DNA from: Terriglobia bacterium
Lineage (GTDB): Bacteria > Acidobacteriota > Terriglobia > Bryobacterales > Bryobacteraceae
Length of the DNA stretch: 38,715 nt
Direction of reading: 5' to 3'
Assembly: GCA_003175985.1 (NCBI GenBank)
Contig: PSRJ01000003.1
Span: forward strand, 1-38,715
Shown: in pieces, positions 1 to 8,794 of the stretch
How positions within the stretch are numbered: the stretch's first letter is position 1
How the letters are laid out: the number at the start of each line of letters is the position of its first letter
Program-made: the position numbers and the translations under genes
The notes under the pieces: model-generated
What the model saw: the letters and a program-made list of their open reading frames with translations, nothing else
What the model was told of the DNA's origin: nothing
Database searches by the model: none

Positions 1-1751
1 AAGCCGAGATCTCGGCACTGCACCAACGTCTGCATGCGCATGATCGTTGGGGAGCGCTCATGGAGCCGCTAATCTACGATCTCCAGGCCGAATTCGTGTG
101 GCTGGCCGGCCGTAATCTGAAGCTGAGCCTCGCAGTGCTGTTCGCGGCCGTATCACTCGTCCTCCTGATCTGTTGCGTGAATGTGGCGAACCTGCTGCTC
201 GCGCGATCGGCTGCACGGCGGCGCGAAATGGCGATTCGCGCGGCGCTCGGTTCCGGCCGGGCACGCCTCATCCGGCAACTTCTGACGGAGAGCCTGTTAC
301 TTTCGCTGCTTGCATCGCTATCCGGGATCGCGCTGGCAGCCGGTGCGGTCCAGGGTTTCAAGAAAGCAAATCCGATCGAGCTTCCACCTACCAGCGTCGT
401 CGAATTGAATGGCAAGGTCCTCGCATTTACGCTGCTGCTGAGCGGAGTGACCGCGATTCTGTTTGGCCTGGTGCCCGCATGGAGGGCCTCTCGCATCGAA
501 CTGAACGAGGCGCTAAAGACTGGCGGCCGTGGTATATCGCCCGATGGCCGCCGGATGGGCTTCGGCAAAGCGCTGACTGTCGCCGAAGTAGCGCTCACTG
601 TGGTCCTGCTGGCGGGAGCTGGGTTGCTGATCCGCAGCGTGGCCAATTTTCGGGCGGCGCCTCTCGGGTTCGCACCAGAGGGCGTGGTGGCGGCCAGCCT
701 GGAATTACCGCAAACTTCCTACGCAACCCCCGGGCAGCGAGGCGCATTCTACCAGCGCGTCGCGGAACGCCTCGGCGCGCTTCCGGGAATTGCGGAACTG
801 GCGCTCTCCACAACTGTACCTACTCGCGGAACCGGCGCGGTGAGCGTCCTGGCCGTGGAGGGAAGACCGGATCCCACAACTGATCAAATCCTCGACGTGG
901 GTCAGCAGGGCATCAGCCCGGAATACTTCCGCGTGATGCGGATTCCCCTCGAACAAGGCCGCTTCTTCCGTTCTCAGGATACGGAGCGAAGCGAGCCGGT
1001 TGCTATTATCAACCAGGCCCTGGCCGCCAAGTACTTCCCTGGTGAAGATCCGGCCGGGAAGCACATTCGGGAATTCGAGGGCTCCGAAACCAACAGGCCC
1101 TGGCTCACGATCGTGGGTGTGGTGGCTAATGAGCAGCGCACCACGGTTTCCGAAGAGATGCGATGGGGCGAATTGCCCGTTGTCTACCGCCCGCTGTCAC
1201 AGACTGCGCCACTTTCGGTGAGCCTGCTTTTGCGCATGGCGTCGCCTGGGCGAGTTGCCGGCGACTCCATCCGGCGCACGATTGCCGCCTCCGATCCGGA
1301 TGTATCGGTGGGGACAGCCGAACCGTTGTCGCAGACGATTTCGAAAGTGCTTGCGTATCCGCGTTTCCGAGCAGTCATACTGGCGGTTTTTGCGGGCTTG
1401 GCGATGATCCTGGCAGTTGTCGGACTATACGGCGTGCTCTCGCATCTGGTCGGCCAGCGCACGCATGAGATCGGCGTGCGCATGGCTCTCGGCGCCCAAC
1501 CGATCGATGTGGTATGGATGGTGTCGCGGCAGGGCGCCTTCTTAGCCGCGTCGGGTATTTTACTGGGCTTGGTTGCGGCGTTGGCCCTCGGACGCTATCT
1601 CGGCGCGTTACTGTATGGAGTGCGCCCCTCCGATCCCGCTCTGCTGGTGGGGGTTTCGGTGGCGCTTGCCGCCTCCGCTCTGGCCGCGACGTATGTTCCC
1701 GCGCGGAGAGCCAGTGTGGTCGATCCGATGGTCGCGCTGCGCGAGGAGTAG
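1..1751 (+). CDS. ADOP-type ABC transporter permease (FtsX/MacB family), 5' partial
   Basis: The frame is open from base 3 through the left edge, so the true start lies outside the window; an internal ATG at 60 is not the start. The visible part has an FtsX-type membrane block (NVANLLLARSAARRREMAIR, then LIRQLLTESLLLSLLAS), a central periplasmic MacB-like domain, and a second FtsX block near the C-terminus (GVLSHLVGQRTHEIGVRMAL), ending in the family's usual PMVALRE-type tail. This duplicated FtsX layout is characteristic of the orphan permeases expanded in Acidobacteriota (family knowledge), which carry no adjacent ATPase. About 583 residues are present against roughly 800-880 for full-length members, so about a third is missing. 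Substrate is unknown; the MacB relationship suggests mechanotransmission or export of a peptide or lipid-like compound. The last 157 bp overlap the convergent channel gene. Confidence 0.9.
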   Translation, partial: AEISALHQRLHAHDRWGALMEPLIYDLQAEFVWLAGRNLKLSLAVLFAAVSLVLLICCVNVANLLLARSAARRREMAIRAALGSGRARLIRQLLTESLLLSLLASLSGIALAAGAVQGFKKANPIELPPTSVVELNGKVLAFTLLLSGVTAILFGLVPAWRASRIELNEALKTGGRGISPDGRRMGFGKALTVAEVALTVVLLAGAGLLIRSVANFRAAPLGFAPEGVVAASLELPQTSYATPGQRGAFYQRVAERLGALPGIAELALSTTVPTRGTGAVSVLAVEGRPDPTTDQILDVGQQGISPEYFRVMRIPLEQGRFFRSQDTERSEPVAIINQALAAKYFPGEDPAGKHIREFEGSETNRPWLTIVGVVANEQRTTVSEEMRWGELPVVYRPLSQTAPLSVSLLLRMASPGRVAGDSIRRTIAASDPDVSVGTAEPLSQTISKVLAYPRFRAVILAVFAGLAMILAVVGLYGVLSHLVGQRTHEIGVRMALGAQPIDVVWMVSRQGAFLAASGILLGLVAALALGRYLGALLYGVRPSDPALLVGVSVALAASALAATYVPARRASVVDPMVALREE

Positions 1752-3097
1752 GGAACCGGCTGCGCCGCGATCGTTTCCGCCTCCGCCGACCGGAGGGTCA
1801 CGATCGCGCTCGGAAACAATCCACCCAGCGCCACAAACAGCACGCCTGTGGCAAGAATCCATCGTTCGCGCGGCAGCGCATCGGCCATCACCGTAAATCC
1901 CGTCCGCCGCTTGCCGAGGAACAGACGGGTGAATAAGCGGAAGAAGCTCACCGCATTCATCGCAGTGGCCACTGGCAGCAGCAGCCCGGTAAGCGGATGC
2001 GATTGCAAAGTTCCGTGGATCAGCAGGTCTTGCGAACAGAAGCTCAGCGTGCCCGGCAAACCAACCAGGGCGAGGCCGAACACCGCGAAGAACACTGCCA
2101 GGCGCGGAGCATGTTGGGCCAAACCAAGATGCCTGCTAGCGGTAAGATTCTCGCCGAAACGGACCTCCAGCAAGCGCACAATGCCCAGCAGTCCCATGGT
2201 GGACGTGGTTACCACCATCCAGTGCACCAGCGCGCCGGTAACTCCTTCGCTGGTGCGGCTCTCCAACCCCGCCAGAATGCACGCCGACTGGCTGAGCGCC
2301 ACCAGCGCGATGAGACGCCGCGGCGCATTCTCCGAAAGCGCCCGGACTGCCACGTATAGCGCGGTGGCGAGCGCCAGGTAGGAGAGCACTGGAAAAAACG
2401 TGCGGGCCGTATCGGGAAACAGCGGCACGATTAATTTCGCCACGAGCAACGCACCGAAATGGGTATTGAGCAGAAGAGCAGTGGGAACAGCCGAGCCGCC
2501 TTCCGCCGCGTCGGGCACCCAAGCGTGAATAGGGCAGATTCCCTTGCGAAAGATCACCGCGAGCACGAGGAGCCCGAATGCCGCCATTCCGCCAGGAGCG
2601 TGCCCTTTTAGCTGGCCGATGGACATCGGCTGACCCTGGGCTGCGATCAGTGCTATGGCGATTGCCAGGGCAATGCTGGAAGCGAGCAGGCTCACTCGCG
2701 GGCGCCACAGACCGGCACGAAACAACCACGCGAGAAAGGGGATCGTGGTCAGAACCCACGCCGCCAGCAGAACCAATAAGTTCTCGGTGGAATACGCCAG
2801 CAGCGTCGATCCGAGAAGGAAAAGCATTCCGCTAACTGTGGTGGAGTTGCAGTCGCGCCGGGGCAGCACCAGCATGGCGCCTGATGTGAGGCAGGAGAAC
2901 AGCACCATGAGTGCTTCGTCCAGCGACTCCCGGGCCGGCGCGGTTTGTAGCAGAAGTGTGCTCGCCAGCACTGCCAGGAACGATGCGATGAACCCGATCA
3001 CACGCGTTTGCCGCCGGCTTACCGCTGCCGCGATTGCACCAAGCCAGGGAATGAAAATGGCAGCCAGGGTCAGGATCAGCTTGGGATCGGCCGGCAT
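1595..3097 (-). CDS. Second proton-channel subunit (NuoM/NuoL-like) of a DAB-like locus
   Basis: About 500 residues of a polytopic membrane protein of the Proton_antipo_M family (complex I antiporter-like subunits). Diagnostic segments are VIFRKGICPIHAWVPDAAEG, matching the conserved lysine-bearing helix of NuoL/NuoM, and LVGLPGTLSF in a later helix. The start is an ATG at 3097-3095 overlapping the TGA of the upstream channel gene (ATGA), with an AGGGGG ribosome site about 6 nt upstream, so translation is coupled. Known DAB/MpsAB systems pair one such channel with one DUF2309 protein; here there are two different channel proteins. It probably conducts H+ or Na+ to energise the DabA-like partner. 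The last ~52 residues lie antisense to the permease, are rich in Ala/Ser/Thr/Arg and look non-conserved, so the functional protein may effectively end at the last membrane helix. Confidence 0.85.
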   Translation of the reverse strand: MPADPKLILTLAAIFIPWLGAIAAAVSRRQTRVIGFIASFLAVLASTLLLQTAPARESLDEALMVLFSCLTSGAMLVLPRRDCNSTTVSGMLFLLGSTLLAYSTENLLVLLAAWVLTTIPFLAWLFRAGLWRPRVSLLASSIALAIAIALIAAQGQPMSIGQLKGHAPGGMAAFGLLVLAVIFRKGICPIHAWVPDAAEGGSAVPTALLLNTHFGALLVAKLIVPLFPDTARTFFPVLSYLALATALYVAVRALSENAPRRLIALVALSQSACILAGLESRTSEGVTGALVHWMVVTTSTMGLLGIVRLLEVRFGENLTASRHLGLAQHAPRLAVFFAVFGLALVGLPGTLSFCSQDLLIHGTLQSHPLTGLLLPVATAMNAVSFFRLFTRLFLGKRRTGFTVMADALPRERWILATGVLFVALGGLFPSAIVTLRSAEAETIAAQPVPYSSRSATIGSTTLALRAGTYVAARAEAASATETPTSRAGSEGRTPYSNAPR

Positions 3098-4440
3098 CAA
3101 TGGCCCCCTACCCGTGCCGAAGTCTCGAGCGAGATCGCCGTCTCTCCACGCCGGCCCGCCACTCCGCGCCACCCGATGGCGTCCAGCTTTGCGAAGAAAC
3201 GCGAGAGGCGCATCAGGGGATAAACCACCAGGCGATCGAGAATTGTGTCGAGGTGGCCGCGATCGAGAGCCCACCGGTAGAGTCCCAACTGCAATCGCTC
3301 GGGAAGGAGTTCCTCCCAATGCACTCCGACGCCAGACAGTTCGCCTCCCGTAGCGGAGCGCATTTGATGATAGTCGTGAAGCATGGAAGGCGCTCGCAGG
3401 AACTGCAATGTGCGTACCGTCGCGTGCCCCAGAATGTGCGCCACCGCGATCCATCTCCAACCCATTCCAATCTCCACGAAGACCGCGCCCACCTGCGTAA
3501 GCGATGCATATGCGAGGGACGTCTTCGCATCCGCACTGGCGCGGCCCACGATCGCGCCGTGTATCGCGGTGACTGCCCCGATCGCCACGACCAGCGTGGA
3601 GGCCAGCTTGGACTGGGCCAGGATCGGTTGCACACGGAGCAGCAGATACGCGCCGGCATGTATCGAGATCGCGCCGTAAAAGATCGCGCTCGAAGGAGTG
3701 GGGCCCTCCATGGCGCGCGGAAGCCATCCGGAGAACGGGACCTGCGCGGCTTTGCCCGCAGCAGCCAGCAGCAACAGCAGGCAGACGATCACGGCCTGCG
3801 TTTCCGTCAAATGTGGAAGTCCCCCGGCAAACGAAGCCGTGCCTGCCCAGTGATGCATCGCGAATACACCCACCAGCAGCCCGATATCGCAGGCCCGGTA
3901 TACCGCAAAAACACGCAGCCCGTTTTCCACCGGAGCTGCCCGCTGCTGGAAGAAGGCAATCAGCAAGACCGAAGTGATGCCCACGATTTCCCAGCCGCCG
4001 GCCAGCAAATCGAACGAACCAGCGGCGAACGCGAGCAACGACCCGAAAGCGAAAAGGTGCAGCAGCAGAAAGAACCGCAGGAAGCCGCCGTCCCTGTGCA
4101 GATAGGTCGCGGAGAATTGCCCCACTAGTCCCGACAACACGACGGTCAAGCCCAGAAAAGGCAGGGACAATCGATCGGCCAGCAGCACCAGAGGGAACTC
4201 ATAGCGGCCCACGGCGAACCAGTTGCCGAGACGCAATGCGATGGAAGGGCTCCCGGTTAGGGCGAGCCTCCAGACAATTGCCGCGATCGCCAAAACCGAT
4301 GCCGAGAACGTTACTCCCGTAATGCGCGAAACGAAACGCTCGGAGGGGATCCAGCCCAGCAGCCAGCCGAGCGAGATGGCGCTGAAGACTACACCGGGCG
4401 CCAGCACGGCGAACAGCAGGAGGCTTTGCCAAAGATCCAC
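3097..4440 (-). CDS. DabB-like proton/cation-conducting membrane subunit (NuoL-like)
   Basis: A 447-residue polytopic protein closely resembling the NuoL/DabB antiporter-like family. The key ion-path residues are visible: a membrane Glu in the motif GGWEIVGITSVLLIAF (about residue 151) and a Lys in AAGKAAQVPFSGWLP followed by AMEGPTPSSA (about residue 230), at nearly the same positions as in NuoL. I chose the GTG at 4440 because GGGAGG lies 9 nt upstream and the DabA stop is 2 nt away; an in-frame ATG at 4473 would give 11 more residues but has no ribosome site. In characterised DAB systems this subunit couples the cation gradient to the zinc subunit. It lies between the DabA-like gene and the second channel, all in one tightly packed transcription unit. 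Slightly shorter than typical DabB (about 500-550 residues). Confidence 0.88.
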   Translation of the reverse strand: MDLWQSLLLFAVLAPGVVFSAISLGWLLGWIPSERFVSRITGVTFSASVLAIAAIVWRLALTGSPSIALRLGNWFAVGRYEFPLVLLADRLSLPFLGLTVVLSGLVGQFSATYLHRDGGFLRFFLLLHLFAFGSLLAFAAGSFDLLAGGWEIVGITSVLLIAFFQQRAAPVENGLRVFAVYRACDIGLLVGVFAMHHWAGTASFAGGLPHLTETQAVIVCLLLLLAAAGKAAQVPFSGWLPRAMEGPTPSSAIFYGAISIHAGAYLLLRVQPILAQSKLASTLVVAIGAVTAIHGAIVGRASADAKTSLAYASLTQVGAVFVEIGMGWRWIAVAHILGHATVRTLQFLRAPSMLHDYHQMRSATGGELSGVGVHWEELLPERLQLGLYRWALDRGHLDTILDRLVVYPLMRLSRFFAKLDAIGWRGVAGRRGETAISLETSARVGGH

Positions 4441-4442
4441 GG

Positions 4443-7253
4443 TTATCGGCCTCCCGCCGCGGCTTGAATCCATGCCATGGGGAGATGTTCGAGCTTACCC
4501 CGATACCACTCCTCTGAAGAGAGCGCGACAGGGAGGCGATCCACGGACCCATCGAACTCTTCAAAGCCGCCATCCCGGCGTACCTGAACTGCGCCCGACA
4601 CCGGATCGATTGTGGCCAGGCGAATCCACCGGTTCTCGACCAACTGCTTTAGCATCGGGTTGTTGTTCACGACTTTCATGAGGCGATCGGGCGCGGTCTC
4701 GACGACAAACAGAATGCGTACCGGCTCGTGGATCTCCACCATTTGCCAGGGCAATCCTGTTCGCAAGTCGCTGGCATGGCCATCCATGACGCCTACCAGC
4801 CCCGTCACGTTATGCGGTAGTTTTGTGCCGCAGCCGTAGCGATCGTTGTCGACGAAGGAAAAGTAGTATTCGAGACTGATGCCCGCGCAGACGGGGACCA
4901 CCGCGGCCATCAACTGCGCCAGCGACTGGCCATCGCCATCCTGGTTTGCATCGTAGGAAACCAGAAACGCGCGCCGGTCCAGAAACAGTCCCCGCGTCAG
5001 GGCTCGCCGCCCCACTACGCAGACAGCATTCGTGCAGTGTCCGTACTCGGGCCGCGGTTCGGCGAGGTGTTCGCTGCGCTCTTCCACATGGCGGAGCGCA
5101 TCGGCCGCTGAAATGTTCTCCGGAGGCCCCTCGAATCGCCGCGCGCGCTCGAGGGCATTTAGCGTCCTCGCCCTGTCGAGCGATTCGCGAACGCGTCCCA
5201 GGTCGGCTTGATGCGTCTCGGGAAGCGACTCCAGGTCGTACAGTTGCACGTCGTCGCTGCAGGTGTCGTGATAGCCGCCGACGAAACAGGTGTCGTCCGG
5301 AATCTCGATACCCCGCTCGCGCAGGCCCGCGCGCACTTCGGGCCGGTTTGCCATGGCGGCAAACAGCCTCGCGTTCGGCCCCCCGCGCCTTCCGCCGCAC
5401 GCTCCGCAATCGTGCGCCGATTCATGCGGGTTGTTGAGACTGGTCGATCCGTGTCCGAGGACCACCACGATACGGGCGAACCGGCGGTGAAGACCGGCCG
5501 GACCCAAAACGCTGGCAACTCGTTCCACCTTTTCCGCGGGTGCGAATCCTACCAGCAGGCCCGCCACCGCTCCCTGCGATTGCGCCGTGTTCCGCATAAA
5601 CGTCAGCTCGGTTCGCGGTTCCGGCAGAAACGACTTGTTGAGCCACTCCCGGAGTTGCGCATAACGGCGGGGCGCCAGCAGATGACCAATGAGAGGAATC
5701 GCCGAGAGCAATCCGAGCGCGCTGGTCGAGAGCCACCCGCGCACGAGAGTCTTCGAGGACACGAGCGAACTGTGCATCAGGATTCCCAGAAGGCGCCTGC
5801 GCAAACGGCGCCTCTCCAACAAACCGGCGTCCTCCGCTTTCGGCTGTTCCATCACCGTATGCTCGGGCTTCACCACAACGGGACAGAACGCGGCCGCGTG
5901 CGCATCGTCGATTCCCTTGTAATCCACCGCCACACCGAAATACCCGGCGGCGCTGAAGGTCTCCACGTCGGCGTCTACTTCTTCGAGCGCCCGCCGGATC
6001 GATTCCTCGCGCTCATCGATGCAGAAGAACACCTGGGCCGCGGGTCTTGCTTCGATTTCCAATAAGCCCCGATATCTGCAATGGCCGGCCAGCCCGCGCA
6101 GAATCTCGCGCTCGTGCCAGCGCTCATAAGCCAGGTGCAGGATGCGGCGGCGCTCCAGCCCGTTGCAGGCCTTTACCTCACTCGCGAATGCCTTCCATTC
6201 CGCATCGGAGAGCCGGGTGATTTCGGCGGCCGAGAGTGACACGACGCGGGCGGCATCATAGACGCGAGCCGTACGGCTCAGCCGCCGGCGTTCCGCGGTC
6301 TTCAGCGGGCTCTCGTGCGGGCCGGGCTCGCCCGCGCCCATGCGCGCGGCGGCGCGAGCCATCGTCAGGCGCACCGCAAGGAAGTCCACCAGCGAGCAGG
6401 GTATCGATTCGTGAGGCGCCAGCCTGGGGTCTTCCTCCAGCCTGCGGATCAATCCTGCCCAGCCAGGCAGTGCGAGTAACTCGGCCGCCAGAACGTCCGG
6501 CCAGTCGGCTTCGCGGAAGCATTGGGAGTCGAGACAGTCGAGCACCGCGTCCGCTGCGGAAAAGGAAAAGTACTCCTGCCGGCGAAACTCTTCGTCCAAG
6601 CCGGTCAGGTATCTGGGGAAGATGCCCCCGGGCTGGGAGAGCAACGTCCGCACGCTCCGGTAGAATCCCTGTTCGCGCCCGGGCATGCGCCAGTAGGCGA
6701 TGCCCTGATCGAGAAACACCGAGCACAACCGGATCAACCACGGATGAATGACCTCGTCTACCGGCCGCGGTTCCGGCACTTCTTCTTCATGCGCCACCGT
6801 ACGCGCGAAACAGGCATCAAATAACGCGCGGAGCGCCGCCTGGCGGAAGTCTCGGGCCAAGTCTCCCTGTTCCGACCGCCACAAGACGGTGGCTGCGTCA
6901 AACTCCCTCACGCCGGGCGTGATCATGGCTCTGCGCAGTGAACGCCGGCTCAGGCCGGGGAAGACTACTCCGTCCGGCTCGCTATCGAGCACTGCCCCGA
7001 TGTCGCCCGCGTGGATGCGGCCCCGCGCCAGTTCGGACCGGTACGCCGCCTCGCTCATGAATGGTTCGGCGCCGAAGATCTGCGCAGCCTCAATCACGGC
7101 CCGCTCGAACGGCAAATCTTCGAACGCATGCAGGGTGTTGTGATGGACGAAGACTCCGATCGGCCCCTGCATCGGAAGCAGATGCGCGGCGCGGTCGATC
7201 GCGTCTCGCAACCGCTCTTGGCGCGATCCGGCGGAGTGATCGCTAGCGCCCAT
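4443..7253 (-). CDS. dabA: DabA-like inorganic carbon transporter subunit (DUF2309)
   Basis: A 936-residue DUF2309/UPF0753 protein. The four expected zinc-site residues are present: Cys411 and Asp413 in VFFCIDEREESIRRA, His601 in VVVLGHGSTSLNNP and Cys616 in ESAHDCGACGG. The 15-residue His-to-Cys spacing matches my recollection of Halothiobacillus DabA2. The protein has no obvious transmembrane segments, as expected for a beta-carbonic-anhydrase-like cytoplasmic subunit held at the membrane by DabB. In studied DAB systems it hydrates CO2 in one direction, trapping bicarbonate using the ion gradient. In a heterotroph this would supply bicarbonate to carboxylases. The start ATG has only a weak ribosome site. 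Two downstream channel genes are coupled to it. No RuBisCO or LysR-type regulator is visible nearby. Confidence 0.92.
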   Translation of the reverse strand: MGASDHSAGSRQERLRDAIDRAAHLLPMQGPIGVFVHHNTLHAFEDLPFERAVIEAAQIFGAEPFMSEAAYRSELARGRIHAGDIGAVLDSEPDGVVFPGLSRRSLRRAMITPGVREFDAATVLWRSEQGDLARDFRQAALRALFDACFARTVAHEEEVPEPRPVDEVIHPWLIRLCSVFLDQGIAYWRMPGREQGFYRSVRTLLSQPGGIFPRYLTGLDEEFRRQEYFSFSAADAVLDCLDSQCFREADWPDVLAAELLALPGWAGLIRRLEEDPRLAPHESIPCSLVDFLAVRLTMARAAARMGAGEPGPHESPLKTAERRRLSRTARVYDAARVVSLSAAEITRLSDAEWKAFASEVKACNGLERRRILHLAYERWHEREILRGLAGHCRYRGLLEIEARPAAQVFFCIDEREESIRRALEEVDADVETFSAAGYFGVAVDYKGIDDAHAAAFCPVVVKPEHTVMEQPKAEDAGLLERRRLRRRLLGILMHSSLVSSKTLVRGWLSTSALGLLSAIPLIGHLLAPRRYAQLREWLNKSFLPEPRTELTFMRNTAQSQGAVAGLLVGFAPAEKVERVASVLGPAGLHRRFARIVVVLGHGSTSLNNPHESAHDCGACGGRRGGPNARLFAAMANRPEVRAGLRERGIEIPDDTCFVGGYHDTCSDDVQLYDLESLPETHQADLGRVRESLDRARTLNALERARRFEGPPENISAADALRHVEERSEHLAEPRPEYGHCTNAVCVVGRRALTRGLFLDRRAFLVSYDANQDGDGQSLAQLMAAVVPVCAGISLEYYFSFVDNDRYGCGTKLPHNVTGLVGVMDGHASDLRTGLPWQMVEIHEPVRILFVVETAPDRLMKVVNNNPMLKQLVENRWIRLATIDPVSGAVQVRRDGGFEEFDGSVDRLPVALSSEEWYRGKLEHLPMAWIQAAAGGR

Positions 7254-7336
7254 CGTTTCGGAGTTTCACGGGAGACAAAATGGGGCAACAGGCAACGCTG
7301 TTGACCCGTGGGCTCACTTTCGGATTTTGTTTTTTC

Positions 7337-7342
7337 AGTATA
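7337..7342 (-). promoter_or_regulatory. Candidate -10 box upstream of the dabA-like operon
   Basis: In the 128-bp gap between the MlaF-like stop and the dabA-like start, the minus strand reads TATACT, a good sigma-70 -10 box, about 84 nt before the ATG. No convincing -35 box lies at the proper distance, so the promoter call is tentative. It would separate the channel trio from the mobA/ABC-ATPase pair. Confidence 0.3.
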
Positions 7343-7381
7343 CACCCGGCCGGCAATATCGCGTGCTGTCGCAGGCTATGC

Positions 7382-8137
7382 CTACACCACACGGTCCAGT
7401 TCCAGAAACTCGCGAATGTGCGGATGGTCGGATTTTTCCAGATCTGCGGTCGGACCGAAGAAGATTACGCTGCCGTCGAACAGGAAGACTACCCGGTCCG
7501 CGACTTTGTACATCAGATCGAGATCATGGGTCACGACGACGGAAGTCAAGTGCAGTTGCCTCTTCAAACGCAGCATGAGATCGCCCAGCCCATCAGACAT
7601 GATCGGATCCACCATCGTGGTGGGTTCGTCATAAAGGACGCATTGCGGCTGGGCCGCCAAAGCGCGGGCAATCGCCACGGCCCGCTTATAGCCCATCGAA
7701 AGATCGGCCGGATAGGCATCGCGGGCCTCTGCGATATCGACCATTTCCAGCAGGCCCTGGACTACGTCTTCCTTGTTTTTCGCGTCATAATCCTCCCGGA
7801 GTTCGAGCGAAAACAGCACGTTTTCGGCTACCGTCAACGAATCGAACAAGGCCCCGGACTGGAACACCATCGTGACCTTCTTCCGGATGCGCCGCAGTTC
7901 GTTCTCCGGAAAGTCCGTGGTGTCTTCATGCGCCACAATCACGCGCCCGCTGTCCGGTTTTAGGAAGCCCATGATATGGGAAAGGGTTACCGACTTGCCT
8001 ACGCCGCTGCGGCCGATGATCGCCACCGTTTCGCCGGCATTCACATAGAAATTGGAATCGACCAAAACCGGATGGTCGAACGTCTTATAAACATGCCGGA
8101 ATTCAATGTAGTGGGGGAAGGATTCATTCTCGGGCAT
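7382..8137 (-). CDS. MlaF-like ABC transporter ATP-binding protein
   Basis: A 251-residue ABC ATPase most like MlaF/Ttg2A, which powers phospholipid or hydrophobic-compound traffic through MCE systems. Walker A is GRSGVGKS (residues 42-49), the Q-loop is VFQSGALF, Walker B is CVLYDE (166-171) and the switch His is His204 in VVTHD. The signature is LSMGYKR, where LSGGMRR is usual, and the D-loop region is EPTTMVDP, so the glycines after the signature serine are altered. GALFDSLTVAENV is typical of the Mla ATPases. It overlaps the end of mobA by 14 bp, implying co-translation. No MlaE permease or MlaD/MCE gene is present in the window, so it must work with membrane partners encoded elsewhere, if it is active. 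Confidence 0.85.
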   Translation of the reverse strand: MPENESFPHYIEFRHVYKTFDHPVLVDSNFYVNAGETVAIIGRSGVGKSVTLSHIMGFLKPDSGRVIVAHEDTTDFPENELRRIRKKVTMVFQSGALFDSLTVAENVLFSLELREDYDAKNKEDVVQGLLEMVDIAEARDAYPADLSMGYKRAVAIARALAAQPQCVLYDEPTTMVDPIMSDGLGDLMLRLKRQLHLTSVVVTHDLDLMYKVADRVVFLFDGSVIFFGPTADLEKSDHPHIREFLELDRVV

Positions 8138-8687
8138 AAGCGGCCCAGTCCTCCGGCGTATTCAGATTGCGAAAAAGGGCCGGCTCGTCGATGGGAAACC
8201 TGACCATGCGCATGCCCGCAAGCGCTGTCATGATCTTGCGCTCCCCGTGCTGGAAGGCCGTCTCCAGTCCCAGGAGCGAATTCCGATGATAAACGGCGCA
8301 CAGAGGCTCGGGTCGTTCCGGCTGTCTGACGGGAATCAGCGCCTCACCCCCCGAGTTTTCCGCGGCTTCCAGAAGCCTGACCAGAAATGCGGACGTAATC
8401 CCCGGCATGTCGCAGGCGACTACCAGGTTCCAGTCGCGCGTGGAGTGTTGGAGGGCGGTCAGAATCCCCCCGAGCGGGCCTTCGCCCGGATAGCGATCGG
8501 GAATCACCGGATATCCAAAGCTAGCGTACCGGCTCGGGTCGCCAATCAATGTGGCGTCGCCCGCCGCGGCAGCCACTTGATCGCCAATAAATTGCGCCAA
8601 AACGCCGCCGCGAAACGGCAAAAATGCCTTATCCCGGCCCATGCGGGAACTGCGGCCCCCTACCAGCACGTAACCCGCCCGGCGCAC
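8124..8687 (-). CDS. mobA: Molybdenum cofactor guanylyltransferase
   Basis: A 187-residue MobA-family nucleotidyltransferase that transfers GMP from GTP to molybdopterin to make the bis-MGD precursor used by DMSO-reductase-type enzymes. The N-terminal nucleotide motif is LVGGRSSRMGRDKAFLPF (canonical LAGGxSxRMGxDK), followed by the glycine-rich GEGPLGGILTAL and the metal-binding ACDMPGI. Length is normal for MobA. The start is a GTG; on the minus strand an extended -10-like TGGTATCAT ends only 6 nt before it, so the transcript may be leaderless. No molybdoenzyme or other cofactor gene lies nearby. Its 3' end overlaps the start of the MlaF-like ATPase gene. Confidence 0.85.
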   Translation of the reverse strand: MRRAGYVLVGGRSSRMGRDKAFLPFRGGVLAQFIGDQVAAAAGDATLIGDPSRYASFGYPVIPDRYPGEGPLGGILTALQHSTRDWNLVVACDMPGITSAFLVRLLEAAENSGGEALIPVRQPERPEPLCAVYHRNSLLGLETAFQHGERKIMTALAGMRMVRFPIDEPALFRNLNTPEDWAAYARE

Positions 8688-8748
8688 AGAGAAATGATAC
8701 CATTGAGGTTGCGTCGCCCTTCCGCGTCCCCGGGGCAGGAAACAACCC

Positions 8749-8776
8749 TTGCTTACGAGAAGGCGATCCCTATAAT
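8749..8776 (+). promoter_or_regulatory. Sigma-70-type promoter for the lytic transglycosylase operon
   Basis: TTGCTT at 8749-8754, a 16-bp spacer, then a perfect TATAAT at 8771-8776. Transcription would begin near 8783, only about 12 nt before the ATG at 8795, so the GAGGG at 8779-8783 would be at or before the 5' end. The mRNA is therefore probably near-leaderless unless the second in-frame ATG at 8813 is used. Confidence 0.65.
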
Positions 8777-8794
8777 AGAGGGTGTAACATTTTG

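Noticed and set aside
74-646. Long antisense reading frame over the ADOP permease
   Set aside because: Arg/Ser-rich translation typical of the complement of GC-rich coding DNA; the plus-strand frame has clear FtsX motifs.
3100-4128. 342-codon plus-strand frame over the DabB-like gene
   Set aside because: Low-complexity Arg/Gln/His translation, a complement of membrane-protein coding sequence.
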